The position numbers were made by a program, and so were the translations under genes. The notes below the pieces were generated by a model. That model was not told where the DNA came from and made no database searches. It saw nothing but the letters and a program-made list of their open reading frames with translations. Shown here piece by piece: positions 16,375 through 23,860 of a stretch of DNA of 28,232 bases (position 1 is its first letter; each line of letters begins with the position of its first letter). Source of the DNA: JAEHDI01 sp035455185. Its GTDB lineage: Bacteria > Acidobacteriota > Terriglobia > Bryobacterales > Bryobacteraceae. The stretch is taken from positions 1-28,232 of the forward strand of contig DATIFQ010000305.1 of assembly GCA_035455185.1 (NCBI GenBank). The letters run 5' to 3'.

Positions 16375-17910
16375 TCAGGGGCCGCGGATCTCCAGCATCT
16401 GAATCACGTGGGTCGGACGCTCAGGCCAACCGAGAAGCTGCATCATCCAGCGATCGAGCCGGGAGTAGGGAAGAAACAGGTGGGACCTGACCTGCCGTCC
16501 CGCCGAGAGTTCAGTCTCCAGTTTCCGGTTGATCCCGCCTGGAGACACGTCGTGCGTATTGCGGAAGTACCAGACGGTTCGCGCGCGCTGTGTGGCTACC
16601 TCGCTCCTAAGTGACTCAAATGAGCGGCCTGGCGCCACTTGCACCACACGGACACCGTCCGGCAACCGCGCAACCAGCGGCCAGGGATCGTTATTGTACA
16701 TGTCCACGATAACGACCGTGTCCGTTCCGGGCGTGCCCGACTGGATCAGCCGCGCCGCTTCGTCGTAGGGCATCAGGTACGCCTTGTTCAGGAAGCCCTC
16801 CCGCTGGAAGTACTGGATGATTGAGGCGGCCGACAGGCAGACCAGGCCGGTCAGACAGATGACGCGGAGCCTCCTTCCGGCCCGCTCCAGGCCGAGCACC
16901 AGAAGAAGCAGAAAGAACGGATAGACGAAGACTAGGCGTGCCGGGACAAAGGCGAACGAGACCCACCGGCTGGCCGCTAGATAACCTGCCACAGCGGTGA
17001 TGGCCAGAAGGGCGAACCACACCGGCGGCCGCGCGGCCGCCTTCCATAGACAGAAGCTAAGAAGCGGGGCCAGAACAACCGAGGCAGCTACAACCCATTC
17101 CGGGGGCGTCTCGCCGAAGTGAAAAGAGAAGAACAGGTAGGCGAGACGGAGGGCATGGCTCGTAACCGACTCTCCAAAGGGAGAATAGGCGGCCGCTCGA
17201 GCGACGCGCCCCATCGCCGCCTGAAGGTAGAGCAGCCAGGGCAGGTACAAAATCACGATCAGACCTGCCGACGCCATGAGTCCCCCGAGGAGGCGGGGCT
17301 TCCGCTCACGGACTGCCTTCCACAAAAAGACGGCGGCCACTGAGGCAAGTACGGCCATGCCGGGCAGGTAGTGTACGTAGAGCAGGGCGAGGCTCGTGAG
17401 GATGAAGCCAAGCCAAAGCCCGAGCTTCCCCTGGCCGGTGAACAAGCGGGTGGCGAACCACAGCGCCGCACAGAAGAGGGCTGCCTGGAGTGTATACGCC
17501 CGTGCCATCCGGGAGTAAAGCAGCATGTAGGGCGACAGGCACCAGAGGGCGAGATACCAAATACGGCAGCGCCCGGGCAAGGGCCGAAGCCACAACCGGT
17601 CCAGCAGCAAGGTCGCCGCTAGAGCAAACAGAACGGACAGCGCCCTGGCCTTGATGGGCGTGCTTCCCGGCCACGGCCCTCGGAGCCAGAAATGGACCAG
17701 GATGGGATGCAGCGGAGGGTTGTTCACCTCCCTGCGCACGGTCTCTAACACGCCGGACAGCGGTTGAGAAGCAGTCTGAATCGTGTAGTGTTCATCTCCC
17801 CAAACGGGGAGTAAGTCGAGTTGCGGAAACAGAAGAACAGCCTGAACAGCCAGGCATAATGGAAGGGCGTATCGCTCGATCGACGCGAGGCGCGCCACCG
17901 CGGAATTCAT
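16375..17910 (-). CDS. Membrane glycosyltransferase, GT39/ArnT (PMT) type
   Basis: This 511-residue protein has about 11-12 membrane helices. The first periplasmic loop carries the catalytic acidic pair Asp39-Glu40 (VWGDEHYT), followed by NNPPLHPIL (about 63-71), the layout of polyprenyl-phosphate-sugar-using GT-C enzymes such as ArnT and protein mannosyltransferases. Such enzymes transfer a sugar from an undecaprenyl or dolichol carrier to lipid, glycan or protein outside the inner membrane. The C-terminal third (VVIVDMYNNDPWPLVARLPD onward) is soluble. Acceptor and sugar are unknown. Upstream lies the small RNA/attenuator unit reading in the same direction, so its expression may depend on that element. 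Confidence 0.87.
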   Translation of the reverse strand: MNSAVARLASIERYALPLCLAVQAVLLFPQLDLLPVWGDEHYTIQTASQPLSGVLETVRREVNNPPLHPILVHFWLRGPWPGSTPIKARALSVLFALAATLLLDRLWLRPLPGRCRIWYLALWCLSPYMLLYSRMARAYTLQAALFCAALWFATRLFTGQGKLGLWLGFILTSLALLYVHYLPGMAVLASVAAVFLWKAVRERKPRLLGGLMASAGLIVILYLPWLLYLQAAMGRVARAAAYSPFGESVTSHALRLAYLFFSFHFGETPPEWVVAASVVLAPLLSFCLWKAAARPPVWFALLAITAVAGYLAASRWVSFAFVPARLVFVYPFFLLLLVLGLERAGRRLRVICLTGLVCLSAASIIQYFQREGFLNKAYLMPYDEAARLIQSGTPGTDTVVIVDMYNNDPWPLVARLPDGVRVVQVAPGRSFESLRSEVATQRARTVWYFRNTHDVSPGGINRKLETELSAGRQVRSHLFLPYSRLDRWMMQLLGWPERPTHVIQMLEIRGP

Positions 17911-17970
17911 GCGAATTTCCCACTATAACGCGGAGGGTGGACAGGGTGTACAGCGCGCTTCAAAGTCTCT

Positions 17971-18011
17971 CAAGAAAGAAAGAAGCCCTGCGTCTGGGTC
18001 CGCAGGGCTTC
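17971..18011 (-). terminator. Intrinsic terminator
   Basis: On the minus strand GAAGCCCTGCG (18011-18001) pairs perfectly with CGCAGGGCTTC (17992-17982), 11 bp with an 8-nt loop, followed by TTTCTTTCTT (17981-17972). It ends the candidate small RNA and may also stop readthrough from the gene pair 18149-19244. Confidence 0.9.
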
Positions 18012-18076
18012 ACTCAGAGGGGCTGGCGACGAGCTGGGCCTCGTCGCCGGGGATGCTAAAGTAATAGCATTTAGTT
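17971..18076 (-). ncRNA. Candidate small RNA or transcription attenuator, about 105 nt
   Basis: A strong promoter (see next entries) would start RNA near 18076. The transcript folds into three perfect hairpins: ATGCTA/TAGCAT (18070-18065 with 18058-18053, 6-nt loop), GGCGACGAG/CTCGTCGCC (18048-18040 with 18033-18025, loop GCCCAG), and the terminator stem at 18011-17982. The loops of the last two share CCCAG. No protein-coding frame of note fits. It could be an independent small RNA, or a leader that ends transcription 61 bases before the GT39 gene. I do not recognise a known family in it; class I c-di-GMP, fluoride, TPP and 6S signatures are absent by eye. Confidence 0.6.
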
Positions 18077-18115
18077 GTCTTGATTATACAGACAACCGCA
18101 TCCGTTTGTCTAGAC
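18074..18115. promoter_or_regulatory. Palindromic operator over the small RNA promoter
   Basis: GTTGTCT (18074-18080) and AGACAAC (18090-18096) form a perfect 7-bp inverted repeat with a 9-bp centre holding the -10 box. A third half-site TTGTCT (18106-18111) overlaps the -35, and GTCTAGAC (18108-18115) is an 8-bp palindrome there. Evenly placed repeated half-sites across a promoter suggest a dimeric repressor. The regulator is not identifiable. Confidence 0.55.
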
Positions 18116-18133
18116 TTTTTTGAAAATTTTTTT
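18083..18133 (-). promoter_or_regulatory. Strong sigma70 promoter with UP element
   Basis: Minus strand: -10 TATAAT (18088-18083, perfect), 18-bp spacer, -35 TAGACA (18112-18107, 5 of 6). Directly upstream lies an A-tract block AAAAAAATTTTCAAAAAA (18133-18116) matching the shape of UP elements. This AT-rich island is striking in a GC-rich window and resembles promoters of abundant stable RNAs. Confidence 0.75.
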
Positions 18134-18148
18134 CGAGACCTTAAGTCT

Positions 18149-18769
18149 TTAGTTTTCCGGCAGATTCCGAAGCAGGCGGGCACTTTCGTAATCGCGGACC
18201 AGTTGTTTGGCGATTCGCTCGGCGACATCCGCGCTCGCGCCCCGGAATTTCCCCCCCCGGCTCTCTTGCGTCGTGGACCACAGCACGTCGCCGTCCTTGT
18301 CGACGAGCCGGACAGAAGCCACAGCCTCGTGCTTTCGCTCCGCGGTTCGAGTGGATTCGCTCTCGCCGACAGTCACACCCCCGTACCGGCTGCGGCGATC
18401 GGAAGAGGTTTTATCGGGATCGGTGCCCGTGCTGAGGGAAGCGCGGGCATTCAGGCTCTCGCTCGAGGAAAACGTGTCGGTGAAGATGAGGTCTTCGGCG
18501 GAGCCCCGTAGAAAAGCATCGGCGCGCGCCTCGTTTTCGGTGATCACGAAGAGCTTGGTCGCCAGCAAGCTACTGATAATCATGTCCCGGAGCTGCTGGG
18601 CGGTATCGCCTCCCCCGAATCGGTCCACGTAAACCCGGCGTACGGAGAGGATGCGGACGAGCGTCGCCTGCTCTGGGCTGTCACGGCGGCTGGGGAGTCT
18701 CTCCGGAAGAGGCGCCTGCGCACCCCCGGCAAGTACGGCGACGACTGCGGCTAGCATCACGAGTTTCAT
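18149..18769 (-). CDS. Secreted protein of unknown function, CsgG/LpoB-like pattern
   Basis: This 206-residue protein begins with a signal peptide (MKLVMLAAVVAVLAGGAQA). The body shows SVRRVYVDRFGGGDTAQQLR, then DMIISSLLATKLFVITENEARADAFLRGSAED, and a closing strand SVRLVDKDGDVLWSTTQE and helix ADVAERIAKQLVRDYE. This alternation resembles CsgG/LpoB-like or DUF4136-like periplasmic proteins, in which a short-lived sensing or complex-assembly role is typical. A low-complexity Ser/Thr-rich loop (TFSSSESLNARASLSTGTD) interrupts it. It begins 7 bases after the stop of the gene upstream, with AGG before the ATG, so the two form an operon. The family assignment is tentative. Confidence 0.72.
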   Translation of the reverse strand: MKLVMLAAVVAVLAGGAQAPLPERLPSRRDSPEQATLVRILSVRRVYVDRFGGGDTAQQLRDMIISSLLATKLFVITENEARADAFLRGSAEDLIFTDTFSSSESLNARASLSTGTDPDKTSSDRRSRYGGVTVGESESTRTAERKHEAVASVRLVDKDGDVLWSTTQESRGGKFRGASADVAERIAKQLVRDYESARLLRNLPEN

Positions 18770-18776
18770 TCGACGC

Positions 18777-19244
18777 CTACCCCTTTCCCTTTCGCGCCTC
18801 GTCGTCTTGATGCTGCACTTTAAGTCCGGTTCTCGCTTCCAGGCCGGCCAGCACTGCCCGAACGTCATTCTTGTCCAACTGAAACACGAGTGCCTGTTGT
18901 TTCCCCTGCTCGTCGGTGAAACCGACCGTGAGAAAGTGGTTCCTCTTTTTGCTCAACAGCAACATGGGAGAGATGACGATCGCCATGGCATAACGCCGGC
19001 TGGCTTTCTGCCCGTACTCGAGCAGGTTGATGTTCTCGTACGGGATCTGAACCGTCATGGCCTTGGCCTGGAAAGAAAAGCAGTCGTCATCGGTCATCAG
19101 GATGAGGCCCTGAATCCGGTTGCCGACGCCGGCAACCGTGCCTCCGACATAGGCCACGCGCGCTCCAGGTTCTACGGCGGCCGAGATCGCGGCAAAGAGT
19201 GCGCAGAGAACGGCGAGCCGTGTGGCCAGACTTCCGGCGGACAT
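18777..19244 (-). CDS. Secreted protein of unknown function, PH-like pattern
   Basis: A 155-residue protein with signal peptide (MSAGSLATRLAVLCALFAAISAA). Beta-rich body: ARVAYVGGTVAG, IQGLILMTDDDCFSFQ, VQIPYENINLLEYGQKASR, and HFLTVGFTDEQGKQQALVFQ, ending in a helix (NDVRAVLAGLEARTGL) and a charged tail. The order of strands with a final helix and the phrase IPYENINLLEYGQ recall bacterial PH/GRAM-like domains, but this is only a pattern match. GAGGAG (spacing 8) precedes the ATG at 19244. First gene of a two-gene operon with the next entry downstream; divergent from the DUF4832 pair. Confidence 0.75.
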   Translation of the reverse strand: MSAGSLATRLAVLCALFAAISAAVEPGARVAYVGGTVAGVGNRIQGLILMTDDDCFSFQAKAMTVQIPYENINLLEYGQKASRRYAMAIVISPMLLLSKKRNHFLTVGFTDEQGKQQALVFQLDKNDVRAVLAGLEARTGLKVQHQDDEARKGKG

Positions 19245-19340
19245 GCGACATCTCCTCTTCTGAATAGTGCACACCTTCGGCAGGGGCTCTCACTCTTCCG
19301 CCGATCGAGGGCGTATGCTGTGGGGGAGGAATTCCCGCTG

Positions 19341-20795
19341 ATGACAAGGATCTGCTTTGCATTCCTAGCTTTCTTATTGTTTTCCGGACGAGGCGTCTCC
19401 CAGGAGAGGCGCGTTGTTGTGCAGCCCCGGGATACGGGAGCCGCGCTGGTGAACCCCAATATGGGTTGGGTGTTTCACCATTACGACAACAACATCACCA
19501 AGTACGGGCTTGAGCTTGAACCGTCCGATACGGTGGACGAGTTCCCCGGCGCCAGCACCGTCTACCTGCGGCTTGCCTGGTCGTACATCGAGCCGGAAGA
19601 GGGGAAGTTCAACTGGTCCATCGTCGATACGCCCGCGCAGCGCTGGATCGCCAAGGGTAAGCAGGTGGCGTTCCGGTTCAGTTGCGCCGAATCCGACCGG
19701 AATCAACCGTATGCGACGCCGGAATGGGTCCGGAAAGCAGGTGCAAAAGGCTACAATTTCGTGCCGCGCAAGGGAGTGGTCGCGGACGGCCCGTGGTGGG
19801 AACCCGACTACGACGACCCGGTGTTCCTCGAGAAACTGGGTCGCTTCCTGGCCGCGGCCGCAGCGCGGTACGACGGCAACCCGGAGGTAGCATTCATCGA
19901 CATCGGGTCGATCGGCGTCTGGGGCGAGGGGCACACATATGCGAGCAGTATGCTGCCGTTCTCCCCGGATACCGTTCGCAAGCACATCGACCTCCACGCG
20001 AGGTACTTCAAGAAAACACTGATCGCCGCGAATGACGACCTTGCGCTTCATGGCAGGGGGCTCGAAGTGCTCCATTACGCCCGGCAGCACGGGATGACTC
20101 TTCGGGACGACAGCATCCTGGTCCAGCCCGGCGACAAGGCGTACCACCGGGCCTACCTGGCGCCGGTCTTCTGGCCGGAACTCCCCGTCGTGCTGGAATC
20201 CGAGCACTACGGTGCGTCCCGCGACGAAGGTACCTGGCGGGACGGCAGCCGCTACCTCGATGCCGTCGAGGATTACCATGCGAGCTGGGCGACCGTTCAC
20301 TGGTACCCGCGCGAGTTCCTCAAGGAGGCTCGTCCCCTGATCGACAAGATCAACATGAGGCTGGGCTACCGTCTGCAATTGCTGGAGGCATCCTGGCCTG
20401 AGGAGGTGAAGGCGGGCGGAACCATGTCGGTTGGGTACCGCTGGCGCAACGCCGGGGTCGCCCCGTGCTATCCCGGAGGCCACCCGGCGATCACGCTGAA
20501 AGACGCAAAGGGCGGCATTGCCGGAGTTTTCGTGGACGAGGAATTCGACATGCGGTCGTTGCCGGTTGGAGCCCCCGGACAGGCGCACCCGGTCGGGCGT
20601 GAGGTCAAGGCAATCTCCCAAGCCTCGCGGCCGCTGATCGACTTTCGGCTCCCTCCAACGAACATCCTGAAGCCTGGGGCGTACGACGTATTTTCATCGG
20701 TCGGCACACGGACCGGTACACCGAAGATCGCATTACCGCTTGGAGCGGAGGATGGCCAACGGCGATATCTTCTCGGTACAATCACCGTGAAATGA
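19341..20795 (+). CDS. Secreted DUF4832-type TIM-barrel protein, copy 1
   Basis: This 484-residue protein has a signal peptide (MTRICFAFLAFLLFSGRGVSQ). An N-terminal barrel resembles GH-A glycosidases or the DUF4874/DUF4832 architecture: NPNMGWVFHHYDN (39-50), VYLRLAWSYIEPEEGKFNW, GKQVAFRFSCAESD, and IDIGSIGVWGEGH with Glu196 as a possible acid/base. A second conserved glutamate is Glu286 in VVLESEHYG. The C-terminal beta-sandwich is DUF4832-like (GTMSVGYRWRNAGVAPCYPG, then DAKGGIAGVFVDEEFDMR). Substrate unknown; polysaccharide hydrolysis is inferred. GGGGGAGGA lies 10 bases before the ATG. It overlaps copy 2 by ATGA. Confidence 0.87.
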   Translation: MTRICFAFLAFLLFSGRGVSQERRVVVQPRDTGAALVNPNMGWVFHHYDNNITKYGLELEPSDTVDEFPGASTVYLRLAWSYIEPEEGKFNWSIVDTPAQRWIAKGKQVAFRFSCAESDRNQPYATPEWVRKAGAKGYNFVPRKGVVADGPWWEPDYDDPVFLEKLGRFLAAAAARYDGNPEVAFIDIGSIGVWGEGHTYASSMLPFSPDTVRKHIDLHARYFKKTLIAANDDLALHGRGLEVLHYARQHGMTLRDDSILVQPGDKAYHRAYLAPVFWPELPVVLESEHYGASRDEGTWRDGSRYLDAVEDYHASWATVHWYPREFLKEARPLIDKINMRLGYRLQLLEASWPEEVKAGGTMSVGYRWRNAGVAPCYPGGHPAITLKDAKGGIAGVFVDEEFDMRSLPVGAPGQAHPVGREVKAISQASRPLIDFRLPPTNILKPGAYDVFSSVGTRTGTPKIALPLGAEDGQRRYLLGTITVK

Positions 20796-22258
20796 AAATA
20801 GGACAGGTGGTTCCTTTTTTGTTCTCGGCCGCGTTGGCGTGCGCAGCCGCCTTCTCGCAGAGCCGCGTTGTCGTGAAGCCGCAGGATACCGGAGCCGGTC
20901 TCACCAATCCCGGAATGGGCTGGGTCTTCCACCACTATGACAACAGCATTCAGAATTATGGCGTCGATCTGGAACCGTCCGACACGGTCGATGAGTTTCC
21001 GGGTGTCGGCGTTATTTACTTGAGGCTTGCGTGGTCCCACGTCGAGCCGGAGGAAGGCAAATTCAACTGGTCGGTGGTGGACACGCCGGCGCAGCGCTGG
21101 ATTGCGAAGGGTAAGCAGGTGGCCTTCCGATTCACCGCAAGCGAGTCCGGAAAGGACCAGCCTTATGCGACGCCGGAATGGGTCCGCAAGGCCGGAGCGA
21201 AGGGGCACTTTGTCGATCCGAGCAAGGGGATCGTCCCGGGCGGTTTCATTTGGGAGCCGGACTTTGACGATCCGGTATTTTTAGCCAAACTGGACCGATT
21301 CCTTGCCGCAGCCGCGGCGAGGTACGACGGAAACCCGGAAGTGGCGTTCGTCGACGTCGGGGCATTTGGCGTCTGGGGCGAAGGGCACACCTACAGCGGC
21401 TCGCTCCTTCCGTACTCCGCCGCTACGATCCGCGCGCATATCGATCTTCACAGAAAGCACTTCAAGCAGACCCTGCTCGCCGCCAATGACGATTTCTCAC
21501 TCCAGGGCAGGGGAATCGAAACTCTGGACTACGCCCGGCGGCTCGGCCTGACGTTCCGCGATGACAGCATCATTGTCCAGCCGGGCGACAAAGCCTGGTA
21601 CCACGCCTACATGGCGGACTGGTTCTGGCCGCGGACGCCGGTGATCCTCGAATCCGCGCATTACGGCTACATGCTGGAACGCGGCAATTGGGGAGATGGC
21701 AGCCTCTACCTGAAGGCTGTCGAGGTTCATCACGCCAGCCTGCTGTCCGTCCACGGGTACCCGAAGGTGTTCCTGAAAGACAACCGGGCCCTCATCGACA
21801 GAATCAACCGCCGTCTGGGATACAGGCTCCAATTGCTGGAGGCGTCCTGGCCTGTGGAGGTGAAGGCGGGCGGAACCATGTCGGTCGGGTACCGCTGGCG
21901 CAACGCCGGGGTCGCTCCGTGCTATCCGGGAGGTCACCCGGCCATTACCCTGAAAGACGCGAAGGGCGGGATTGCCGGCGTGTTCGTGGACGAGGAGTTC
22001 GATATGCGGACACTCCCGGTAGGTCCTCCGGACGAGGCTCAGGCCGTGGGGCGTGAGGTCGAAGGCTACTCGCTCGCCAATCAGGCTTCCCGGCCGATGA
22101 TCGAGTTCCGGCTGCCACCGGACCACATCCTGAAGGCTGGGGCGTACGACCTCTATGTATCAGTCGGATCCAGGAGCGGAACACCGAAGATCGCTCTACC
22201 ACTTCCCGGCGACGACGGACAACGGCGATATCTTCTCGGTAAGGTCACCGTCCGTTAG
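20792..22258 (+). CDS. Secreted DUF4832-type TIM-barrel protein, copy 2
   Basis: A 488-residue paralogue of the preceding gene, overlapping it by 4 bases. Signal peptide MKIGQVVPFLFSAALACAAAFSQ. It shares NPGMGWVFHHYDN, VIYLRLAWSHVEPEEGKFNW, the GEGH glutamate and the VILESAHYG glutamate, and has a small insertion near the C-terminus (EGYSLANQ versus KAISQ). The two proteins look about 70 percent identical by eye, with the C-terminal sandwich almost invariant. Since both catalytic-type glutamates are kept in both copies, both are probably active, perhaps with different linkage preference. Confidence 0.87.
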   Translation: MKIGQVVPFLFSAALACAAAFSQSRVVVKPQDTGAGLTNPGMGWVFHHYDNSIQNYGVDLEPSDTVDEFPGVGVIYLRLAWSHVEPEEGKFNWSVVDTPAQRWIAKGKQVAFRFTASESGKDQPYATPEWVRKAGAKGHFVDPSKGIVPGGFIWEPDFDDPVFLAKLDRFLAAAAARYDGNPEVAFVDVGAFGVWGEGHTYSGSLLPYSAATIRAHIDLHRKHFKQTLLAANDDFSLQGRGIETLDYARRLGLTFRDDSIIVQPGDKAWYHAYMADWFWPRTPVILESAHYGYMLERGNWGDGSLYLKAVEVHHASLLSVHGYPKVFLKDNRALIDRINRRLGYRLQLLEASWPVEVKAGGTMSVGYRWRNAGVAPCYPGGHPAITLKDAKGGIAGVFVDEEFDMRTLPVGPPDEAQAVGREVEGYSLANQASRPMIEFRLPPDHILKAGAYDLYVSVGSRSGTPKIALPLPGDDGQRRYLLGKVTVR

Positions 22259-22287
22259 GAATGCCATGCCCGGAACGGCGCACCGCC

Positions 22288-22316
22288 TTGACACGCTCGC
22301 CGTCCGGGTTTAAATT
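22288..22316 (+). promoter_or_regulatory. Sigma70 promoter of the 45-residue membrane protein
   Basis: Perfect -35 TTGACA (22288-22293), exactly 17 bp, then TAAATT (22311-22316). The start of RNA would be near 22323, about 27 bases before the ATG. Confidence 0.6.
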
Positions 22317-22349
22317 TGTGACCAAAGGCTGTGTAAGGAGGGTTGCCAG

Positions 22350-22487
22350 ATGCTGGACCTTACCAGGCGGCAGAGGTCCGATCCGGAAGAGCGGAAGGTG
22401 ATCTTTCTGGAGTTCGTCGCTGCCTCCGCCATCTTTTCGATCGTGGCCTTGGTGCTGTATATGGTCTTCACGTACAAGCCTGCCTAG
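22350..22487 (+). CDS. Small single-helix membrane protein, 45 residues
   Basis: The frame runs ATG 22350 to TAG 22485-22487. A strong ribosome binding site AAGGAGGG (22335-22342) sits 7 bases before the ATG, and a promoter lies upstream. The protein has a charged cytosolic N-terminus (MLDLTRRQRSDPEERK) and one membrane helix (about residues 18-41, AASAIFSIVALVLYMVF). Its last 20 bases overlap the end of the convergent cca gene. Not recognised as a known family; function unknown. The expression signals make it a likely real gene. Confidence 0.75.
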   Translation: MLDLTRRQRSDPEERKVIFLEFVAASAIFSIVALVLYMVFTYKPA

Positions 22488-23820
22488 GGCGGCCGTCCGG
22501 AGGGTCGAAGAGAGACCGCACGAGCGCAAGCGCGTCGTCCCGCGTACGGATTCGAGATTCCAGTTGAGCATCCTCGACTTCGGCGAGCATCCGGTGAAAC
22601 GCAGGACCGGGGTGATAGCCTGCCGCGATCAGATCACGCCCCGTCAGTAGCCGTGGCGGCTTCAGCTCTTCAGTCTTCAGTTCCGAGAGTTTCGAGCTGA
22701 CGAATTCATAATTGTCTAGCCGCCGGTGGCTGCCGGCGCAATCCAACCGGTGCAATTCCAAGTGTTCGTCAAAATGCTCCTGCCGGAGGAACCGCTTAAG
22801 GGTACTCTCGCGCATGCGCCGCACTTCCATGAAGCGCAGATGGTTTGCCACGAGCACCTCCACCCGCCGAATCTCCGCCGCCGAGAACCGCAAGCGCGAA
22901 AGGATCTCGACGGCCATTCTGGCCCCCACTTCCACGTGGCCGTCGAAGCGGATGCGCTCCTCAATACGAAAAGTGGGCGGCTTGCCGACGTCATGCAGCA
23001 GGACGCCGAGCGCGAGCGTCACCGTAGGGTTCCGCATTGCGCCGAGCATCAACAGCGTGTGGGTCCAGACGTCACCCTCCGGATGGAACTCAGGCGGCTG
23101 CGCGACCCCCTTCATCGCCGCAACCTCCGGCAGGATCTCTGCCAGCAGGCCCGATTCATCCAACAGCTCAAAGCCACGCCGGGCGTCGCCTTCGATGAGG
23201 ATGCTCACGAGTTCATCCCGAACCCGTTCCGCCGAGACCCGCCGTATCAACCCGCGCAGCCGCCGGATCGCCTCCATGGTTCCGGGCTCGATATGGAACT
23301 CCAGTGTGGTTGCGAAGCGAACGGCGCGCAGCATCCGCAAGTGATCTTCGCCGAAGCGAGTTTCGGGATCTCCGATGGCCCGAACACACCTCGCCTCCAG
23401 GTCTGCCCTGCCCCCGACGAGATCGAGCACCTCGCCGGTTCCGGGGTCGAGCAGCAGGGCGTTGATGGTAAAGTCGCGGCGCAAGACGTCCCTGCGCGGG
23501 TCTGCCTCGAACTCGACCGAAACAGGACGGCGGCCGTCCCGGTAGGCATGGTCACTACGGAAAGTGGCCACCTCGACCTGCGTGTCAGCCTCCGTTACGA
23601 CCATCACGCCGAAGTGAGCGCCTACCTGGCGCGAGTTCGGGAACAAGGCCAGGATCTCCTCAGGCCGGGCGCTGGTGGCGACGTCGTAATCCTTAGGCTC
23701 ACGCCCCAGCAGCAGATCGCGGACACACCCGCCCACAAGATACGCACGGTGGCCGCTCGTCTGTAGCATCCCAACGATGCGTTCCGCCAAGGCGCCCGCG
23801 CTGGTATCCGGCACGGCCAT
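22468..23820 (-). CDS. cca: CCA tRNA nucleotidyltransferase / polynucleotide adenylyltransferase family
   Basis: This family adds or repairs the 3' CCA end of tRNAs (or A tails in poly(A) polymerase members). The 450-residue protein has the nucleotidyltransferase motif LVGGCVRDLLLGREPKDYDV with GG at 30-31 and the metal-binding DxD at 44-46, then RRDFTINALLLDP, the RNA-binding region (EDHLRMLRAVRFA), and an HD domain (LLHDVGKPP) typical of many bacterial forms. I prefer the ATG at 23820; a GTG at 23847 is an alternative. It is divergent from the APC permease gene with 40 bp between starts. Whether it adds CCA, only CC or only A cannot be decided by eye. Confidence 0.93.
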   Translation of the reverse strand: MAVPDTSAGALAERIVGMLQTSGHRAYLVGGCVRDLLLGREPKDYDVATSARPEEILALFPNSRQVGAHFGVMVVTEADTQVEVATFRSDHAYRDGRRPVSVEFEADPRRDVLRRDFTINALLLDPGTGEVLDLVGGRADLEARCVRAIGDPETRFGEDHLRMLRAVRFATTLEFHIEPGTMEAIRRLRGLIRRVSAERVRDELVSILIEGDARRGFELLDESGLLAEILPEVAAMKGVAQPPEFHPEGDVWTHTLLMLGAMRNPTVTLALGVLLHDVGKPPTFRIEERIRFDGHVEVGARMAVEILSRLRFSAAEIRRVEVLVANHLRFMEVRRMRESTLKRFLRQEHFDEHLELHRLDCAGSHRRLDNYEFVSSKLSELKTEELKPPRLLTGRDLIAAGYHPGPAFHRMLAEVEDAQLESRIRTRDDALALVRSLFDPPDGRPRQACT

Positions 23821-23847
23821 GATCGTAGAATAAGCGATTGGGTTCAC

Positions 23848-23857
23848 TGAGATCTCA
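23848..23857. promoter_or_regulatory. Perfect 10-bp palindrome between divergent genes
   Basis: TGAGATCTCA lies between the cca start and the permease start, 3 bases before the permease ATG. It may be an operator, but a single 10-bp palindrome could be chance. Confidence 0.25.
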
Positions 23858-23860
23858 CGT

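Noticed and set aside
18056..18070. A tiny frame Met-Leu-Leu-Leu-stop in the small RNA, like a leucine leader peptide
   Set aside because: No ribosome binding site, only about six bases from the probable RNA start, and the downstream gene has no link to leucine. It could be chance within the first hairpin.
18010..18228. A 72-codon minus-strand frame across the small RNA promoter
   Set aside because: It starts inside the 18149-18769 gene, crosses the promoter and hairpins, and has no ribosome binding site.
23848..23857. TGAGATCTCA as a firm operator call
   Set aside because: A single 10-bp palindrome in a divergent gap may be chance; kept only as a low-confidence feature.
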